Shown: positions 46,811 through 56,993, counted from the first letter of the stretch. The stretch is 64,000 nt of DNA from Pontivivens marinum (GCF_900231835.1 NZ_OCTN01000007.1:82556-146555), one strand, 5' to 3'. Made by a program: numbers and translations. The notes: a model not told the origin generated them from the letters alone.

Positions 46811-47746
46811 ATGATCTCAGGAAACCACTCCGACTTGGCCTCATTATTATCGAGAAGCTCACGATTGAGCGACGTGCGAAGTGAAACCTATTCCGCTGAA
46901 AATGAGCTGCTTTCGGGGCGTGTTGAGAATGTCGCATCGCTAGGTGCATCCAGTGCATCACGAGTGCAGCGCATCAATCTTGATCTCGTGCGGGCTGATG
47001 CAGATCAGCAGTCATTGTCCCTAATGATGGCCGATCTTAGTCAGACAGATGTGACATTGGCCCATGTCGCGGCTCAAACCGGTGCCTTAAGTTCAGATTT
47101 TCTATCGACCGGCTTTGATGCTGCATCCGTTGATCGCCGTGCAGAGCGGGCTGAGCAGGTGCTGAAAAGTGTCACAGACCTAATGAAGCAACCTGGAATG
47201 CTCAGCGCTGCGCGTATTGTCGAACCGGATGCGTTATTGGCTAAAGTTAGTGAGGCAATGCAGGGTAGTTCCGATCCAGCGGCCGCTCTCTCCTCATATT
47301 TTGAACGTGGCGGTGGGTTCGATACCGATTTTCCATTAGGGCAGGCGCCATCTGAACCAATGTTGTCGAATGGGCAAATTCCGTCCCAGAAGTTCGATCT
47401 GAACTCGGATGAAATCAGAACGGCTCTGGCAGGCTATACGGCATTTGCACTTGCCGATGACTCTCAGGCACAGGCTCTTAGCGAGCTGGGCAGCAAATTA
47501 CTGCTGGATGCTCAGGACGGAATCACCTCTTTACGTACCCAATTGGGTAGCCGACTAGGGCGTGTCGAGGATCTGCAAACGGCGACAGCAACGCGTGAAA
47601 CAGCACTGAATATTGAGAAAAATGCACTGGACGGGGTTGATCCATATGAGGCAGCTACGCGGTTGCAGGCATATCAAGACAAAATGGACATGGTTCTGGT
47701 GATGACGCGCCGGATGTCCGACCTTTCCCTAGCGAAGTACCTATGA
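46811..47746 (+). CDS. flgL: Hook-filament junction protein FlgL
   Basis: 311 residues of flagellin-like helical character with a divergent N-terminus (SLLSRSSRLSDVRSETYSAE) and a C-terminal coiled coil (YEAATRLQAYQDKMDMVLVM). Position directly after flgK and overlap with flgI (ATGA) support FlgL. It connects FlgK to the filament. Confidence 0.85.
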   Translation: MISGNHSDLASLLSRSSRLSDVRSETYSAENELLSGRVENVASLGASSASRVQRINLDLVRADADQQSLSLMMADLSQTDVTLAHVAAQTGALSSDFLSTGFDAASVDRRAERAEQVLKSVTDLMKQPGMLSAARIVEPDALLAKVSEAMQGSSDPAAALSSYFERGGGFDTDFPLGQAPSEPMLSNGQIPSQKFDLNSDEIRTALAGYTAFALADDSQAQALSELGSKLLLDAQDGITSLRTQLGSRLGRVEDLQTATATRETALNIEKNALDGVDPYEAATRLQAYQDKMDMVLVMTRRMSDLSLAKYL

Positions 47747-48849
47747 TGCGTGGGTTCATTATCTTGATGATGTTGCTGGTTAGCGGGTTCTCTGCAAATG
47801 CGGAAACGGTGCGGATCAAGGACCTTGTGGAATTTGAGGGCGTTCGCGGTAACGACTTGGTCGGCTACGGGCTGGTCGTTGGCTTGGATGGTTCTGGCGA
47901 TACCTTGCGCAATTCGCCGTTCACTGAGGAAGCAATGGCGAATCTTCTCGAACGACTGGGCATTAACGTTAGTGGCGAACAGTTCCGTCCCCGCAACGTT
48001 GCTGCTGTCTTGGTTACTGGCGCACTGCCTCCCTTCGCACGTGCAGGCGGGCAAATGGATGTTACCGTTTCAACCATCGGCGATGCGCGCAGCTTGCTAG
48101 GTGGAACTCTCATCATGACGCCGTTAAATGCTGCTGACGGTGAGATTTATGCAGTGGCGCAAGGGCCAGTGATATCGGGTGGTGCGCGGGTTGAGGGGGA
48201 TGCGGCCTCAGTGACGCTTGGTGTTCCCACGTCAGGCGTTATCCCTGCGGGGGCTCGTGTGGAGCGAGAGGTTCCGTTTGTTTTCAATGATTTGACGAGT
48301 TTGGATCTGGCCTTGCGCACACCGGATTTCACGACTGCAGCGCGGATCGAGACCTCGGTTAATGCGCGCTATGGTGGCGGAATTGCGCGGATGATCGATT
48401 CTGGAACGGTTCGACTGGATTTGCTTGCAGCGCCGGATCTGACACCCTCGCAAATTGTGAGTAGCCTTGAAAATATCGAAGTTGACCCCGATCAACGGGC
48501 TCGCGTTGTCGTTGATCAGCGGTCAGGCACAATCGTCCTTGGCTCGGATGTACGGATATCAGCCGTTGCGGTCAGCCAAGGAAACTTGACGCTGCGGGTT
48601 GAGGAGGCACCACTGGTTGTGCAGCCCAATCCTTTTACCCCGGGTGGTGACGCGGTCGTTGTTCCACGTAGCACCGTTGGGATTGAGGAGGAGGCGGGAA
48701 GTCAACTGGCGCTCGTCAATGATGCTACAACCTTGCCAGAGGTTATTGCAGGTTTGAACGCATTAGGTGTCTCACCGCGGGACATGATCGATATATTAAA
48801 GGCGATAAAGGCCGCAGGGGCGCTGCATGCGGAGTTTATTGTTCAGTAG
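47743..48849 (+). CDS. flgI: Flagellar P-ring protein FlgI
   Basis: 368 residues with a signal peptide (about 1-20, ending ANAE). Marks are RIKDLVEFEGVRGNDLVGYG (first 20), VGLDGSGDTLRNSPFTEEA, RNVAAVLVTGALPPFARAG and the C-terminal LPEVIAGLNALGVSPRDMID. It assembles the periplasmic P-ring, helped by FlgA. Last gene of the flagellar region; convergent with idi 15 bases away. Confidence 0.96.
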   Translation: MMRGFIILMMLLVSGFSANAETVRIKDLVEFEGVRGNDLVGYGLVVGLDGSGDTLRNSPFTEEAMANLLERLGINVSGEQFRPRNVAAVLVTGALPPFARAGGQMDVTVSTIGDARSLLGGTLIMTPLNAADGEIYAVAQGPVISGGARVEGDAASVTLGVPTSGVIPAGARVEREVPFVFNDLTSLDLALRTPDFTTAARIETSVNARYGGGIARMIDSGTVRLDLLAAPDLTPSQIVSSLENIEVDPDQRARVVVDQRSGTIVLGSDVRISAVAVSQGNLTLRVEEAPLVVQPNPFTPGGDAVVVPRSTVGIEEEAGSQLALVNDATTLPEVIAGLNALGVSPRDMIDILKAIKAAGALHAEFIVQ

Positions 48850-48864
48850 TCGTAACTTCGGAGT

Positions 48865-49383
48865 TCATCTGCGAAGAATATCTGCGCCATGCTCGGCAAG
48901 ATAAATGCGTAACCACGGACTGTATTTTTCGGGTTCTGTGGCAATGTCCTCATTGAGGTCGCGTAGGCTGACCCAACGCGTCTCCATGACCTCGGACGGA
49001 TTGAGGCGCATTTTCAAATCCATAGGCGCATGCCCTGTGAAGATATCAACTACCTCGTGCTCAACCAGTTCGTTACCGACATCGGCCCGATACTCGACGT
49101 TTTTGACATGGGTCAGCTCTGGCGACTGGATGCCTAGTTCCTCATCCAGCCTGCGTGTTGCACAATCCATAGCGGCTTCGCCCCATGCGGGGTGAGTGCA
49201 GCACGTGTTCGCCCAAAGTCCTGGCGTGTGGTATTTGCCCAAGGCGCGCCGCTGCAACAGGATTTTCCCACCGTTGGTTAGGAACACGGAAACGGCGAGG
49301 TGGCGTAATCCGCGTTTGTGAACTTCCAGCTTTTCAACCGGTTGCAGAACACCGTTGACCCAAGCGGGTATTGTGGTTGCCAT
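48865..49383 (-). CDS. idi: Isopentenyl-diphosphate delta-isomerase (type I)
   Basis: 172 residues, Nudix-fold type I isomerase. Seen are HKRGLRHLAVSVFLTNGG, QRRALGKYHTPGLWANTCCTHP with the catalytic Cys in TCCTHP, and RRLDEELGI with the acidic metal ligands. It interconverts IPP and DMAPP, fitting with ispH at 12196. Start ATG with GGAG eight bases upstream. Confidence 0.93.
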   Translation of the reverse strand: MATTIPAWVNGVLQPVEKLEVHKRGLRHLAVSVFLTNGGKILLQRRALGKYHTPGLWANTCCTHPAWGEAAMDCATRRLDEELGIQSPELTHVKNVEYRADVGNELVEHEVVDIFTGHAPMDLKMRLNPSEVMETRWVSLRDLNEDIATEPEKYSPWLRIYLAEHGADILRR

Positions 49384-49446
49384 ATTGGGGCTCCATCGTT
49401 CGCGTGCCTTATCGTCTCCGTGTAAATGAGCTTTGTGAAGGATGGG

Positions 49447-49468
49447 AGCAAGGCGATATCGCCTTGCT
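49447..49468. terminator. 22-base perfect palindrome between the FAH hydrolase and idi genes
   Basis: Arms of 11 bases (AGCAAGGCGAT and its exact complement) form a hairpin in RNA. It lies just past the stop of the minus-strand hydrolase gene. No T-run follows, so it may act as an mRNA-end stabiliser or a protein site. Confidence 0.5.
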
Positions 49469-49484
49469 AGCTGTGATCAACGCT

Positions 49485-50486
49485 CTATAGCTCAACCACG
49501 GTTTGCTCAATCGCGCCAAAGATTGAATAGCCGCTTTCATCGCGCATGTCGATCCGCACCACATCGCCGTCGCCCAGCCAAGGGGTGCTGGCGCTGCCTT
49601 CGTTGATTGTCTCGATCATCCGCAATTCGGCGATGCAGGAGTAGCCAGCGCCATTTTCCGCGACCGTTTTACCCGGTCCGCCATTCAATTTGTTCGAGAC
49701 TGTGCCCGAGCCAATAACGGTCCCAGCCACGAGCGCTCGTGTCTCGGATGCGTGCGCAATCAAGGTTCCGAAATCAAACGTCATATCCTGTCCAGCATCC
49801 GCGCGACCGAAGGGCACACCATTTAGATCAACTTCCAACGCGCCGCTTAACTTTCCCTGCTCCCATTGAACCAAGGCATCCGGCGTGACCGCGACGGGCG
49901 AACAGGCGCAGGCCGGTTTGGATTGCACAAAGCCAAACCCCTTGGCCAATTCAGGTTGGATCTTCTCACGCAGGGAAACGTCGTTCAGCAGCACGACCAG
50001 TGCAATCAAGCCGCGCGCGGTTTCGGCATCGGTTCCCATTGGAACATCGTCAACTATGACCGCAATCTCGCCTTCGAAGTCAGTACCCCAATCAGGATGC
50101 GAGGGGATTGCACCGCGTGGGGGTAAAAAGCTATCGGAGCCGCCTTGGTACATCAGTGGGTCCGAATAAAATGATGGCGGCATTTGCGCGCCACGTGCCT
50201 TTCGAACTAACTCAACATGGTTGATATAGGCCGATCCGTCGAGGAACTGATATGCGCGGGGCAGGGGCGATAGGGTATCACGCTCATGAAAACGCTCGAC
50301 CGGCACCGATCCGCTTTCTAGTGCACGGGCCAGCGCGGCCAGTTCTGGCGCAAGGCGCGGCCATTCATCCAGTGCAGCCTGTAACGTTGGCGCAATTCGG
50401 CGCGCGTCTGTACAGCGAGTAAGGTCATTGGAAACGACCACGAGTCGTCCGTCGCGGCTGTCATCATCAAGGGTCGCGAGTTTCAT
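49485..50486 (-). CDS. Fumarylacetoacetate hydrolase family protein
   Basis: 333 residues. The catalytic FAH domain starts near 115: SDPLMYQGGSDSF, then DWGTDFEGEIAVIVDD with the metal-ligand Glu residues, LLNDVSLRE, GFGFVQSKP and a late GTVIGSGTVSNK. Such enzymes split C-C bonds in acylpyruvates or fumarylacetoacetate in aromatic breakdown. No other catabolic genes flank it, so the substrate is open. The ATG has GGAAAGG upstream. Confidence 0.88.
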   Translation of the reverse strand: MKLATLDDDSRDGRLVVVSNDLTRCTDARRIAPTLQAALDEWPRLAPELAALARALESGSVPVERFHERDTLSPLPRAYQFLDGSAYINHVELVRKARGAQMPPSFYSDPLMYQGGSDSFLPPRGAIPSHPDWGTDFEGEIAVIVDDVPMGTDAETARGLIALVVLLNDVSLREKIQPELAKGFGFVQSKPACACSPVAVTPDALVQWEQGKLSGALEVDLNGVPFGRADAGQDMTFDFGTLIAHASETRALVAGTVIGSGTVSNKLNGGPGKTVAENGAGYSCIAELRMIETINEGSASTPWLGDGDVVRIDMRDESGYSIFGAIEQTVVEL

Positions 50487-50594
50487 GCTAAAGCCTTTCC
50501 GCTGGTTGGACCTACAAGCCTAGCGGAGGGAATTCACCACGTCGATTCTTGTTCGTAGTTGCAGCGTTGTCCGCAGCCGTAGGCAGGACAGCAA

Positions 50595-50617
50595 AGGGGC
50601 CGCTAAATGCGGCCCCT
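50595..50617 (-). terminator. Terminator of the gatB-DUF4177 operon
   Basis: Nine-base arms AGGGGCCGC and GCGGCCCCT with a five-base loop; on the minus strand it is followed by TTTGCTGT. It lies ten bases past the end of the DUF4177 gene. Confidence 0.7.
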
Positions 50618-50626
50618 GTGTTCGGA

Positions 50627-50971
50627 TTAATCCGTGCTGCGCAAACCTTGCTCAGGTGCGGGACTGACTGGCGGCTCGATCGCGACAGCGGCTTGCGGTT
50701 CTGTTCGTCGCGCGGTCGATGCGCGAGTATTGGCTGTGCGGACACGTTGGAAAATCAGCAATGTGGTTTCAACGCTGCGCTTTCGGCGCATCATGCCTGT
50801 TGGAACGACCACTTCGATCTGTTCCGCGCGCAGGAATGACCATCCACCGCGGGCTTCCTCGTTGAGGATTTCAGTCAGGGTGCGACTGGTGCGATCAACA
50901 GGGTTTTTGACGCCCTTGAACTTACGCGGCGTGGTCGGCAGTGGGACGGTCTTATATTCCATCTCGCCCAT
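50627..50971 (-). CDS. DUF4177-type small protein
   Basis: 114 residues. The first about 75 match the DUF4177 pattern (MEYKTVPLP, TEILNEEARGGWSFLRAEQIEVV, TTLLIFQR), a short alpha/beta domain of unknown role; the last about 35 are disordered and Pro/Thr-rich. It begins at an ATG overlapping the gatB stop as TAATG, with GAGGA in the end of gatB as ribosome site. Confidence 0.75.
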   Translation of the reverse strand: MGEMEYKTVPLPTTPRKFKGVKNPVDRTSRTLTEILNEEARGGWSFLRAEQIEVVVPTGMMRRKRSVETTLLIFQRVRTANTRASTARRTEPQAAVAIEPPVSPAPEQGLRSTD

Positions 50972-52491
50972 TAATCTTCCTCCAGCCCGAGTTTCGTGCG
51001 CACGATTGCCTGAACCGCCTGCGGGTTCGCCTTACCGCCGGTGGACTTCATCACCTGACCAACGAACCAGCCTGCCAGCTTTGGATTCGCCTTTGCCTTC
51101 TCAACCTGCGCGGGGTTGCCATTGATGACGTCATCAACGGCTGCCTCAATCGCGCCGGTATCTGTCACCTGCTTCATGCCGCGGGCTTCGACGATGTCGG
51201 CGGGCTCTCCACCCTCGGTCCAGATGATCTCAAACAAGTCCTTGGCTATTTTTCCCGAGATATCGCCATTGCAGATCAGGTCGATGATGCCACCCAGCTG
51301 CGCGGCGGAAACGGGGCTTTCGGATAGGGCGATGCCCTCCTTGTTCAGGCGTCCGAACAGCTCGTTTATCACCCAGTTTGCGGCCATCTTGCCGTCGCGG
51401 CCCTCGGCCACGGCTTCAAAGTAATTGGCGCTTTCGACCTCGGAGGTCAGAACGCTGGCATCATATTCGGTCATGCCAAAGGCAGTTACGAAGCGTGTGC
51501 GTTTCTCATCCGGCAATTCGGGTTGACGGGCTGCAATCTCATCCACCAGATCCTGCGAAACGACCAGAGGCAGCAGATCCGGATCGGGGAAGTAGCGGTA
51601 ATCGTGCGCTTCTTCCTTGGATCGCATCGAGCGTGTTTCACCCTTGGTCGGATCGTATAGGCGGGTTTCCTGATCGATGCTGCCGCCATCCTCCAGAATC
51701 GCGATCTGGCGCTTGGCCTCGAAATCGATAGCCTGCTGGATGAAACGCATGGAGTTCATGTTCTTCAGCTCGCATCGCGTGCCCAGATGGCTGAAATCCT
51801 GAGTCGCCTGATATTTCTCATACTGACCGGGACGACAGACGGAGACGTTAACGTCTGCGCGCATGTTGCCGTTTTGCATGTTGCCATCACAGGTGCCCAG
51901 ATAGCGCAGAATTTGACGCAGTTTGCGCACATATTCGGCTGCTTCCTCAGGCCCGCGAATGTCAGGCTTTGACACGATCTCCATCAAGGCGACGCCCGTG
52001 CGGTTCAGGTCAACGAAGGACATTGTCGGGTCCATATCGTGGATCGACTTACCTGCATCCTGTTCCAGGTGGATGCGCTCAACTCGTACAGTACGACCAA
52101 TGCCGGGGGTCATATCCACAAGGATTTCGCCCTCACCCACGATGGGGTGGTACAGTTGACTGATCTGATAGCCCTGCGGCAAATCAGGGTAGAAATAGTT
52201 TTTGCGGTCAAAGGCCGAGGTCAGGTTGATCTGCGCCTTCAGCCCCAATCCTGTGCGGATCGCCTGCTCAACGCAGAACTGGTTGATGACGGGCAACATG
52301 CCGGGCATCCCCGCATCGACCAGCGCCACGTTCGAGTTCGGCTCCGCGCCGAATGTCGTGGAGGCGCCAGAAAACAGCTTGGCTTTGGACGCGACCTGCG
52401 CGTGAACTTCTAGGCCGATGACCAGTTCCCAGTCGCCGGTCGCACCGGCGTAGATCTTCGGTTTTGGCTCAGTATAGGTGAGTTCGGTCAT
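50971..52491 (-). CDS. gatB: Aspartyl/glutamyl-tRNA amidotransferase subunit B
   Basis: 506 residues. Family marks are [20 protein letters not shown] (first 20), [42 protein letters not shown] and [12 protein letters not shown], with the C-terminal YqeY-like tail. It corrects misacylated Glu-tRNAGln (and Asp-tRNAAsn) together with GatA and GatC, which are not adjacent. The start was taken at the ATG with GGAGAG upstream; the open frame continues 29 codons further. Confidence 0.96.
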   Translation of the reverse strand: MTELTYTEPKPKIYAGATGDWELVIGLEVHAQVASKAKLFSGASTTFGAEPNSNVALVDAGMPGMLPVINQFCVEQAIRTGLGLKAQINLTSAFDRKNYFYPDLPQGYQISQLYHPIVGEGEILVDMTPGIGRTVRVERIHLEQDAGKSIHDMDPTMSFVDLNRTGVALMEIVSKPDIRGPEEAAEYVRKLRQILRYLGTCDGNMQNGNMRADVNVSVCRPGQYEKYQATQDFSHLGTRCELKNMNSMRFIQQAIDFEAKRQIAILEDGGSIDQETRLYDPTKGETRSMRSKEEAHDYRYFPDPDLLPLVVSQDLVDEIAARQPELPDEKRTRFVTAFGMTEYDASVLTSEVESANYFEAVAEGRDGKMAANWVINELFGRLNKEGIALSESPVSAAQLGGIIDLICNGDISGKIAKDLFEIIWTEGGEPADIVEARGMKQVTDTGAIEAAVDDVINGNPAQVEKAKANPKLAGWFVGQVMKSTGGKANPQAVQAIVRTKLGLEED

Positions 52492-52567
52492 CTCGGCGCT
52501 CTCCGCATCTCGCGTTGTCGGGGCGGTTCTACGATGGGTAGGGCAGAGCGGCAAGGGCGCTGCGCAT

Positions 52568-53314
52568 TCACCGACCACCAGAAATGTCGAGCATGGTGCC
52601 CGTAATGTAGCTGGCCTTGTCCGATATCAGGAAAAGGGCGGCATCTGCGATCTCTCCAACTTGGCCAACACGGCCCATGGGAATGGCGGGCGCGATGCGT
52701 TCTGGCCGCCCCGGCTCACCGCCCTTTGCATGGATTCCCGTCTCGATCAGGCCGGGGCGAATACCCACAACACGCACGCCATCGCGGGCATGTTCGTGGG
52801 CAAGGCCAAGGGTCAGCGTGTCGATCGCCGCCTTTGTCGCGGCATAGTCCACATATTCGCCCGCACTGCCGGTTCGCGCGGCAACGGAGGATATATTGAC
52901 CAAAACACCACCGGAGCCGCCACGAGCCAGACTCATCGCACGCACGGCCTCACGCGCCACATAGATCGCGCCGGTGACATTTACGTTGATGACCAGTGCT
53001 ATTTCCTCTGGTGTGGAAACAGCTAGGGCACGACCGCGTGGGGGGACGATACCTGCATTGTTGACCACCGCATCGGGTACGCCAAGGGCTGCGATATGGT
53101 CGGCAAAGACCTGTGCAACCTGCTGCGCATCCGAGATATCACCCTTTAACAGCACGACCTTACGCCCAAACGCCCGGATTTCGTCGGCCACGGCCTGCGC
53201 GCCCGCGGTATCACTGCGATAATTCAGGCCGATATCATGTCCGTCCGCCGCAGCGCGCCGTGCGATTTCAGCGCCAATACCTGCGCTCGCCCCTGTAATC
53301 AGAATCGATGTCAT
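52568..53314 (-). CDS. Short-chain dehydrogenase/reductase
   Basis: 248 residues, classical [15 protein letters not shown] for cofactor binding, NNAG, the active-site Ser in NISSVA and YxxxK as YAATK. The N-terminal pattern fits NADPH-type 3-oxoacyl or sugar reductases; the substrate is unknown. It starts inside the TusA-like stop (ATGA). Confidence 0.88.
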   Translation of the reverse strand: MTSILITGASAGIGAEIARRAAADGHDIGLNYRSDTAGAQAVADEIRAFGRKVVLLKGDISDAQQVAQVFADHIAALGVPDAVVNNAGIVPPRGRALAVSTPEEIALVINVNVTGAIYVAREAVRAMSLARGGSGGVLVNISSVAARTGSAGEYVDYAATKAAIDTLTLGLAHEHARDGVRVVGIRPGLIETGIHAKGGEPGRPERIAPAIPMGRVGQVGEIADAALFLISDKASYITGTMLDISGGR

Positions 53315-53538
53315 GCGGTTCCCTTTACGATGCGCCAGTTATGCACGCTGCCTTGTGCCCCATCATCATGCAGCAGGTGGCCCTGTTCTGCACAAAAATG
53401 TGGAATATCAATGATCGCAGCCGGATCATCGGTCTGGACGCGCAACACGTCGCCAACGGCAAGATCGCGCAACCGCTTTCGCGCGCGCAAAACGGGCAGG
53501 GGGCATAACAGCCCGGTAGCATCTAGGTCATGGGTCAT
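53311..53538 (-). CDS. TusA/SirA-family sulfur carrier-like protein
   Basis: 75 residues with the family's DATGLLCPLPVLRARKRL, Cys12 being the sulfur-carrying residue. TusA-like proteins relay sulfur as a persulfide, to tRNA thiolation or other pathways. No other tus or sulfur-oxidation genes are nearby; ccdA, read the other way 112 bases off, concerns thiol reduction in the periplasm and may be linked only by chance. Confidence 0.88.
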   Translation of the reverse strand: MTHDLDATGLLCPLPVLRARKRLRDLAVGDVLRVQTDDPAAIIDIPHFCAEQGHLLHDDGAQGSVHNWRIVKGTA

Positions 53539-53649
53539 GGGTTCAGATAACGCGCCACTGTTACAACCCGCAAACGGTTTTGTGAGCGGCGCGACCCTGT
53601 GCGCGTCAATATTTATCGGCTAGGTCTGGGCCAAGCAGGGGAGTTGCGT

Positions 53650-54408
53650 ATGTTCGGACTGGAAATCATGGATGCCTCGATGGGCGGCGCGCTGTTTATC
53701 GCGCTGGTCGCCGGATTGATGAGCTTTCTCAGCCCATGCGTTTTGCCGATTGTGCCCCCCTATCTGGCCTATATGGCCGGTGCCTCGATGGACGAACTGA
53801 CATCCGAACGGCCTAGCAAGGCACAGCGCAATGTGATCCTTGCCGCGCTGTTCTTTGTTCTGGGTCTGTCGACTGTATTTCTGATTATGGGCGCCGCTGC
53901 GTCGCAAATCGGGCGGGCTTTGCTGGAATATCAGCGCGAATTCGCCATGGTTGCAGGGGCCGTGGTGACGATATTCGGCCTGCACTTCCTCGGCGTGTTC
54001 CGGATTGGCCTGTTGTACCGCGAGGCGCGTATGGATGCGGGCGATCGTGGGGGCAGTCCTGTGGGGGCCTATGTGTTGGGCCTTGCCTTTGCGTTTGGTT
54101 GGACGCCATGCATCGGGCCAATTTTGGGGTCGATCCTTAGTCTTGCCGCGCAGGAGGCGAGCGTCGGGCGTGGTATTGCGCTGATGGCGTTATATGCAGC
54201 GGGATTGGGCGTTCCATTTCTGGTGGCCGCTGTGTTCCTGCGGCGCTTCATGGGCGCGATGCAGAAAATTCGCCCCTATATGAGTGTTATTGAGAAGGCG
54301 ATGGGCGTCATGCTGGTCATTGTTGGCATTATGATGCTGACGGGCGCTTTTACCGATCTATCCTTTTGGCTGCTCGAAAAATTCCCTGCTTTGGCGTCGT
54401 TTGGGTAA
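53650..54408 (+). CDS. ccdA: Cytochrome c biogenesis membrane thiol reductase CcdA
   Basis: 252 residues with six membrane segments. The two active cysteines are seen in FLSPCVLPIVPPYL (Cys30) and GWTPCIGPILG. CcdA carries electrons from cytoplasmic thioredoxin to periplasmic proteins that prepare apocytochromes c for haem; the window's peroxidase at 14476 is a possible client. The ATG has AGGGGAG upstream. Confidence 0.93.
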   Translation: MFGLEIMDASMGGALFIALVAGLMSFLSPCVLPIVPPYLAYMAGASMDELTSERPSKAQRNVILAALFFVLGLSTVFLIMGAAASQIGRALLEYQREFAMVAGAVVTIFGLHFLGVFRIGLLYREARMDAGDRGGSPVGAYVLGLAFAFGWTPCIGPILGSILSLAAQEASVGRGIALMALYAAGLGVPFLVAAVFLRRFMGAMQKIRPYMSVIEKAMGVMLVIVGIMMLTGAFTDLSFWLLEKFPALASFG

Positions 54409-54471
54409 GTATTTCCCGAAACCACGGGGCGTATGCTTTGCATGCCATCCAAGGGCGCGGTATCTGACTAT

Positions 54472-55683
54472 ATGACCGAGCCTAGCGCCCCTGTTGAGCA
54501 AAACGCTCCCGAGCAAGATGTCCGGCGGCGGGCCGTGTTTTTTATACCCGGCTTTGACCCCATCGGCGCGCGGCGTTACCGCGAGCTTTATCGCACGCAG
54601 GGGGCTGAACAGGCCGGGATTTCTGGCTATTCTCTGGGCATGGATGGCACGCCGCGCCGCGATGGCACCTATGGCTGGTCGGCGGAATTGCGGGATGGCG
54701 ATCAGGTCAGCGAGGCGGATATCCGTTTCCTCGGCTGGAACGATCTGGTTCGTGACGCGATGAGTGATAGCGCACTGATGGCCTATTGGCAGATGGTGCG
54801 CACCGCAGGGATCTACATCTTTTCCGGCGCACTGCTCCGGCTGATCCGGTTGCGAACGGTTCCGATGGTGATCGCCCTGTATCCGATTGTGATGATGGCG
54901 TTCTATTTCAACCTGTCATTCTGGCTGGCCGCTGCGGCCCATCGGCTTAGCCCACCGGGGATCGACTTTGTGGTTGGCATGGTGGTGTTCCTGCTGATGA
55001 TGCGACTGACGCGCAGCTATGACCAGAAACACCTCTATGCGTTTTATTTGATGAGCGACTACGCCTTTGCCGCGCGACGGCGGGGGCGCATGCCCGAACC
55101 CTTGGCCCGCCGTGTTGCCAGTTGGACCGACCAGATTGAGCAGCGCATCGGGTCGGTGGATGAGGTGTTGGTGGTTGGCCATTCCTCGGGGGCTGCACTG
55201 GCGGTGCATGTGGTGGCGGAGCTGTCGCGGCGGGGCGCGGGGCCGGTTAGCCTGCTGACCTTGGGCCAAGTCATTCCGATGGTTAGCTTTCTGCCCACTG
55301 CGGCGGATCTGCGGCGCGATTTACGTGATGTTGCCGGTGCGCAAAGTGTCTATTGGCTGGATGTGACTGCACCGTCCGATGGGGCATGCTTTGCTTTGGC
55401 TGATCCTGTTGCCACGGCAGGCGTTTCGCGTGATGGCGATCCGAACCCGATTGTGATTTCGGGGACGTTCCTGCGCACACTCTCACCCGAGCAGTTGGTG
55501 GCCTATAAACGGCGCTATTTCCGCAAGCATGTGCAATATTTATGCGCCTTTGGGCGGCCGGGCGTTTATGATTACTTTAAGATTACGGCAGGTGCGCTGT
55601 CTCTGCGGTCGCGTTTTGGCGATAGGGGATCCACGGCCAGCCGTAAGGTCGCGCCGGTCAGCTGGTTTAAGAAGGTCGATTAA
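54472..55683 (+). CDS. Membrane-associated alpha/beta-hydrolase-like protein
   Basis: About 403 residues. After FFIPGFDPIGARRYRELY come two hydrophobic segments (about 128-147 and 150-178), then a serine-hydrolase nucleophile elbow VVGHSSGAALAVH. The C-terminal third (ALADPVATAGVS, YKRRYFRKHVQYLCAFG) has no named domain. It overlaps the P450 gene as TAATG, so the two are produced together; a joint lipid or ester pathway is a guess. The start is uncertain: ATGs at 54433 and 54442 are also possible. Confidence 0.65.
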   Translation: MTEPSAPVEQNAPEQDVRRRAVFFIPGFDPIGARRYRELYRTQGAEQAGISGYSLGMDGTPRRDGTYGWSAELRDGDQVSEADIRFLGWNDLVRDAMSDSALMAYWQMVRTAGIYIFSGALLRLIRLRTVPMVIALYPIVMMAFYFNLSFWLAAAAHRLSPPGIDFVVGMVVFLLMMRLTRSYDQKHLYAFYLMSDYAFAARRRGRMPEPLARRVASWTDQIEQRIGSVDEVLVVGHSSGAALAVHVVAELSRRGAGPVSLLTLGQVIPMVSFLPTAADLRRDLRDVAGAQSVYWLDVTAPSDGACFALADPVATAGVSRDGDPNPIVISGTFLRTLSPEQLVAYKRRYFRKHVQYLCAFGRPGVYDYFKITAGALSLRSRFGDRGSTASRKVAPVSWFKKVD

Positions 55684-56993
55684 TGCCAGTAACGCCGCCC
55701 ATACCCGCTAGCAGGCCCGAGGGCATGCACCGCTGGGCGCGCTGGCGGGCGTTCCGGCGGGACATGTTTGCCTCGCAGCCACAGCGTTTATATCGCGCCA
55801 AAATGGCCCAGATGACAACGCCGTTCTATCGCAGCTTCACCGTGCCTGACCCGACATTGGCCCGAAAAATTCTAGAGGATGCGGAGGGTTTTCCCAAAAG
55901 CGATGTCTTGGCCGCAACGCTGGGGGATTTGTTGGGACGCTCGGTTTTTGTCACCAATGGTGCGGAATGGGCGCGGGCGCGAGCTATGATCGACCCCGCT
56001 TTTTCCGGTGGCCGCGTGCGCGAAATGTTGCCCCAAATGGTCGGGGCAGGGCAGCGGATGCTGGCGGAGCTACACCCCGGCGTGATCGAGGTCGAGGCAG
56101 TGACGGCCCGCGCCACCGCCGATGTGATCCTGCGGGTTCTGTTTTCGCGGCCCATTGATGATGCACAAGCGCAGGAAATCTTCGGTGTGTTTCAGGAATA
56201 TCAACGGGCACAGCCACTTGCATCCCTCGCTGATCTACTGCGCCTGCCTGCATGGGTGCCGCGTCGCAGGCGTGGGCGTAAGGAGGCATATGCGCTGCGT
56301 GCTTTGGTTGCGGATCTGATTGCCCAGCGGCAGGGAGATGAGGTGGACCTGCTCGCGCGGTTGATTGATGCCCGCGACGGCGATGATGGCACCGGATTTT
56401 CCGAGAGTGAGCTGGTCGATCAGGCCGTCATGTTCCTGCTAGCAGGGCATGAGACATCAGCCTCTGCGCTAAGCTGGGCGCTATATTGCCTTGCCCTGTC
56501 GCCCGAGGATCAGGACCGCGCGGCGGCGGAGGTTGCCGCATGTGCGCCAACAGAATTTAAACAAATGCCATTTTTGCGCGATGTGTGGCGCGAGGTTTTA
56601 CGGTTATACCCGCCGGTTCCAATGTTGCCACGGCAGGCTGCGCAGGCGACGACTTTACGGGAACGCGCCGTTTCGCGCGGGGACCCTGTGATCATCTCGC
56701 CATGGCATAGTGGTCGGCATGAGCGGGAGTGGGACCGCCCCCATGAATTCGATCCGTCCCGCTGGGCGCAGGGCGCGACGACGCAGGGGTGGTTTCCGTT
56801 TTCCGCAGGTCCACGTATTTGCCCCGGCGCAGGATTCGCCACGGCAGAGGGGATCATCCTGTTGGCGATGATTCTACGCGAATGGCGGTTGCAGGTTGTG
56901 CCAAATGATATTCCCCAACCGGTTGCCCACCTAACCGTTCGTTCTGCTGCCGGTATCAGGATAGCGTTTCATCGCCGCGCAACGCAGCATTGA
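55683..56993 (+). CDS. Cytochrome P450
   Basis: 436 residues. Marks are AGHETSASALSWALY (I-helix oxygen-binding), EVLRLYPPVP with the ExxR motif, RPHEFDPSRW and the haem loop FSAGPRICPGAGFA with the thiolate Cys. A monooxygenase, probably soluble, that needs a ferredoxin or reductase not encoded nearby. The substrate is unknown. It is coupled to the hydrolase-like gene. Its 3' end overlaps the RHH gene on the other strand by 38 bases. Confidence 0.93.
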   Translation: MPVTPPIPASRPEGMHRWARWRAFRRDMFASQPQRLYRAKMAQMTTPFYRSFTVPDPTLARKILEDAEGFPKSDVLAATLGDLLGRSVFVTNGAEWARARAMIDPAFSGGRVREMLPQMVGAGQRMLAELHPGVIEVEAVTARATADVILRVLFSRPIDDAQAQEIFGVFQEYQRAQPLASLADLLRLPAWVPRRRRGRKEAYALRALVADLIAQRQGDEVDLLARLIDARDGDDGTGFSESELVDQAVMFLLAGHETSASALSWALYCLALSPEDQDRAAAEVAACAPTEFKQMPFLRDVWREVLRLYPPVPMLPRQAAQATTLRERAVSRGDPVIISPWHSGRHEREWDRPHEFDPSRWAQGATTQGWFPFSAGPRICPGAGFATAEGIILLAMILREWRLQVVPNDIPQPVAHLTVRSAAGIRIAFHRRATQH

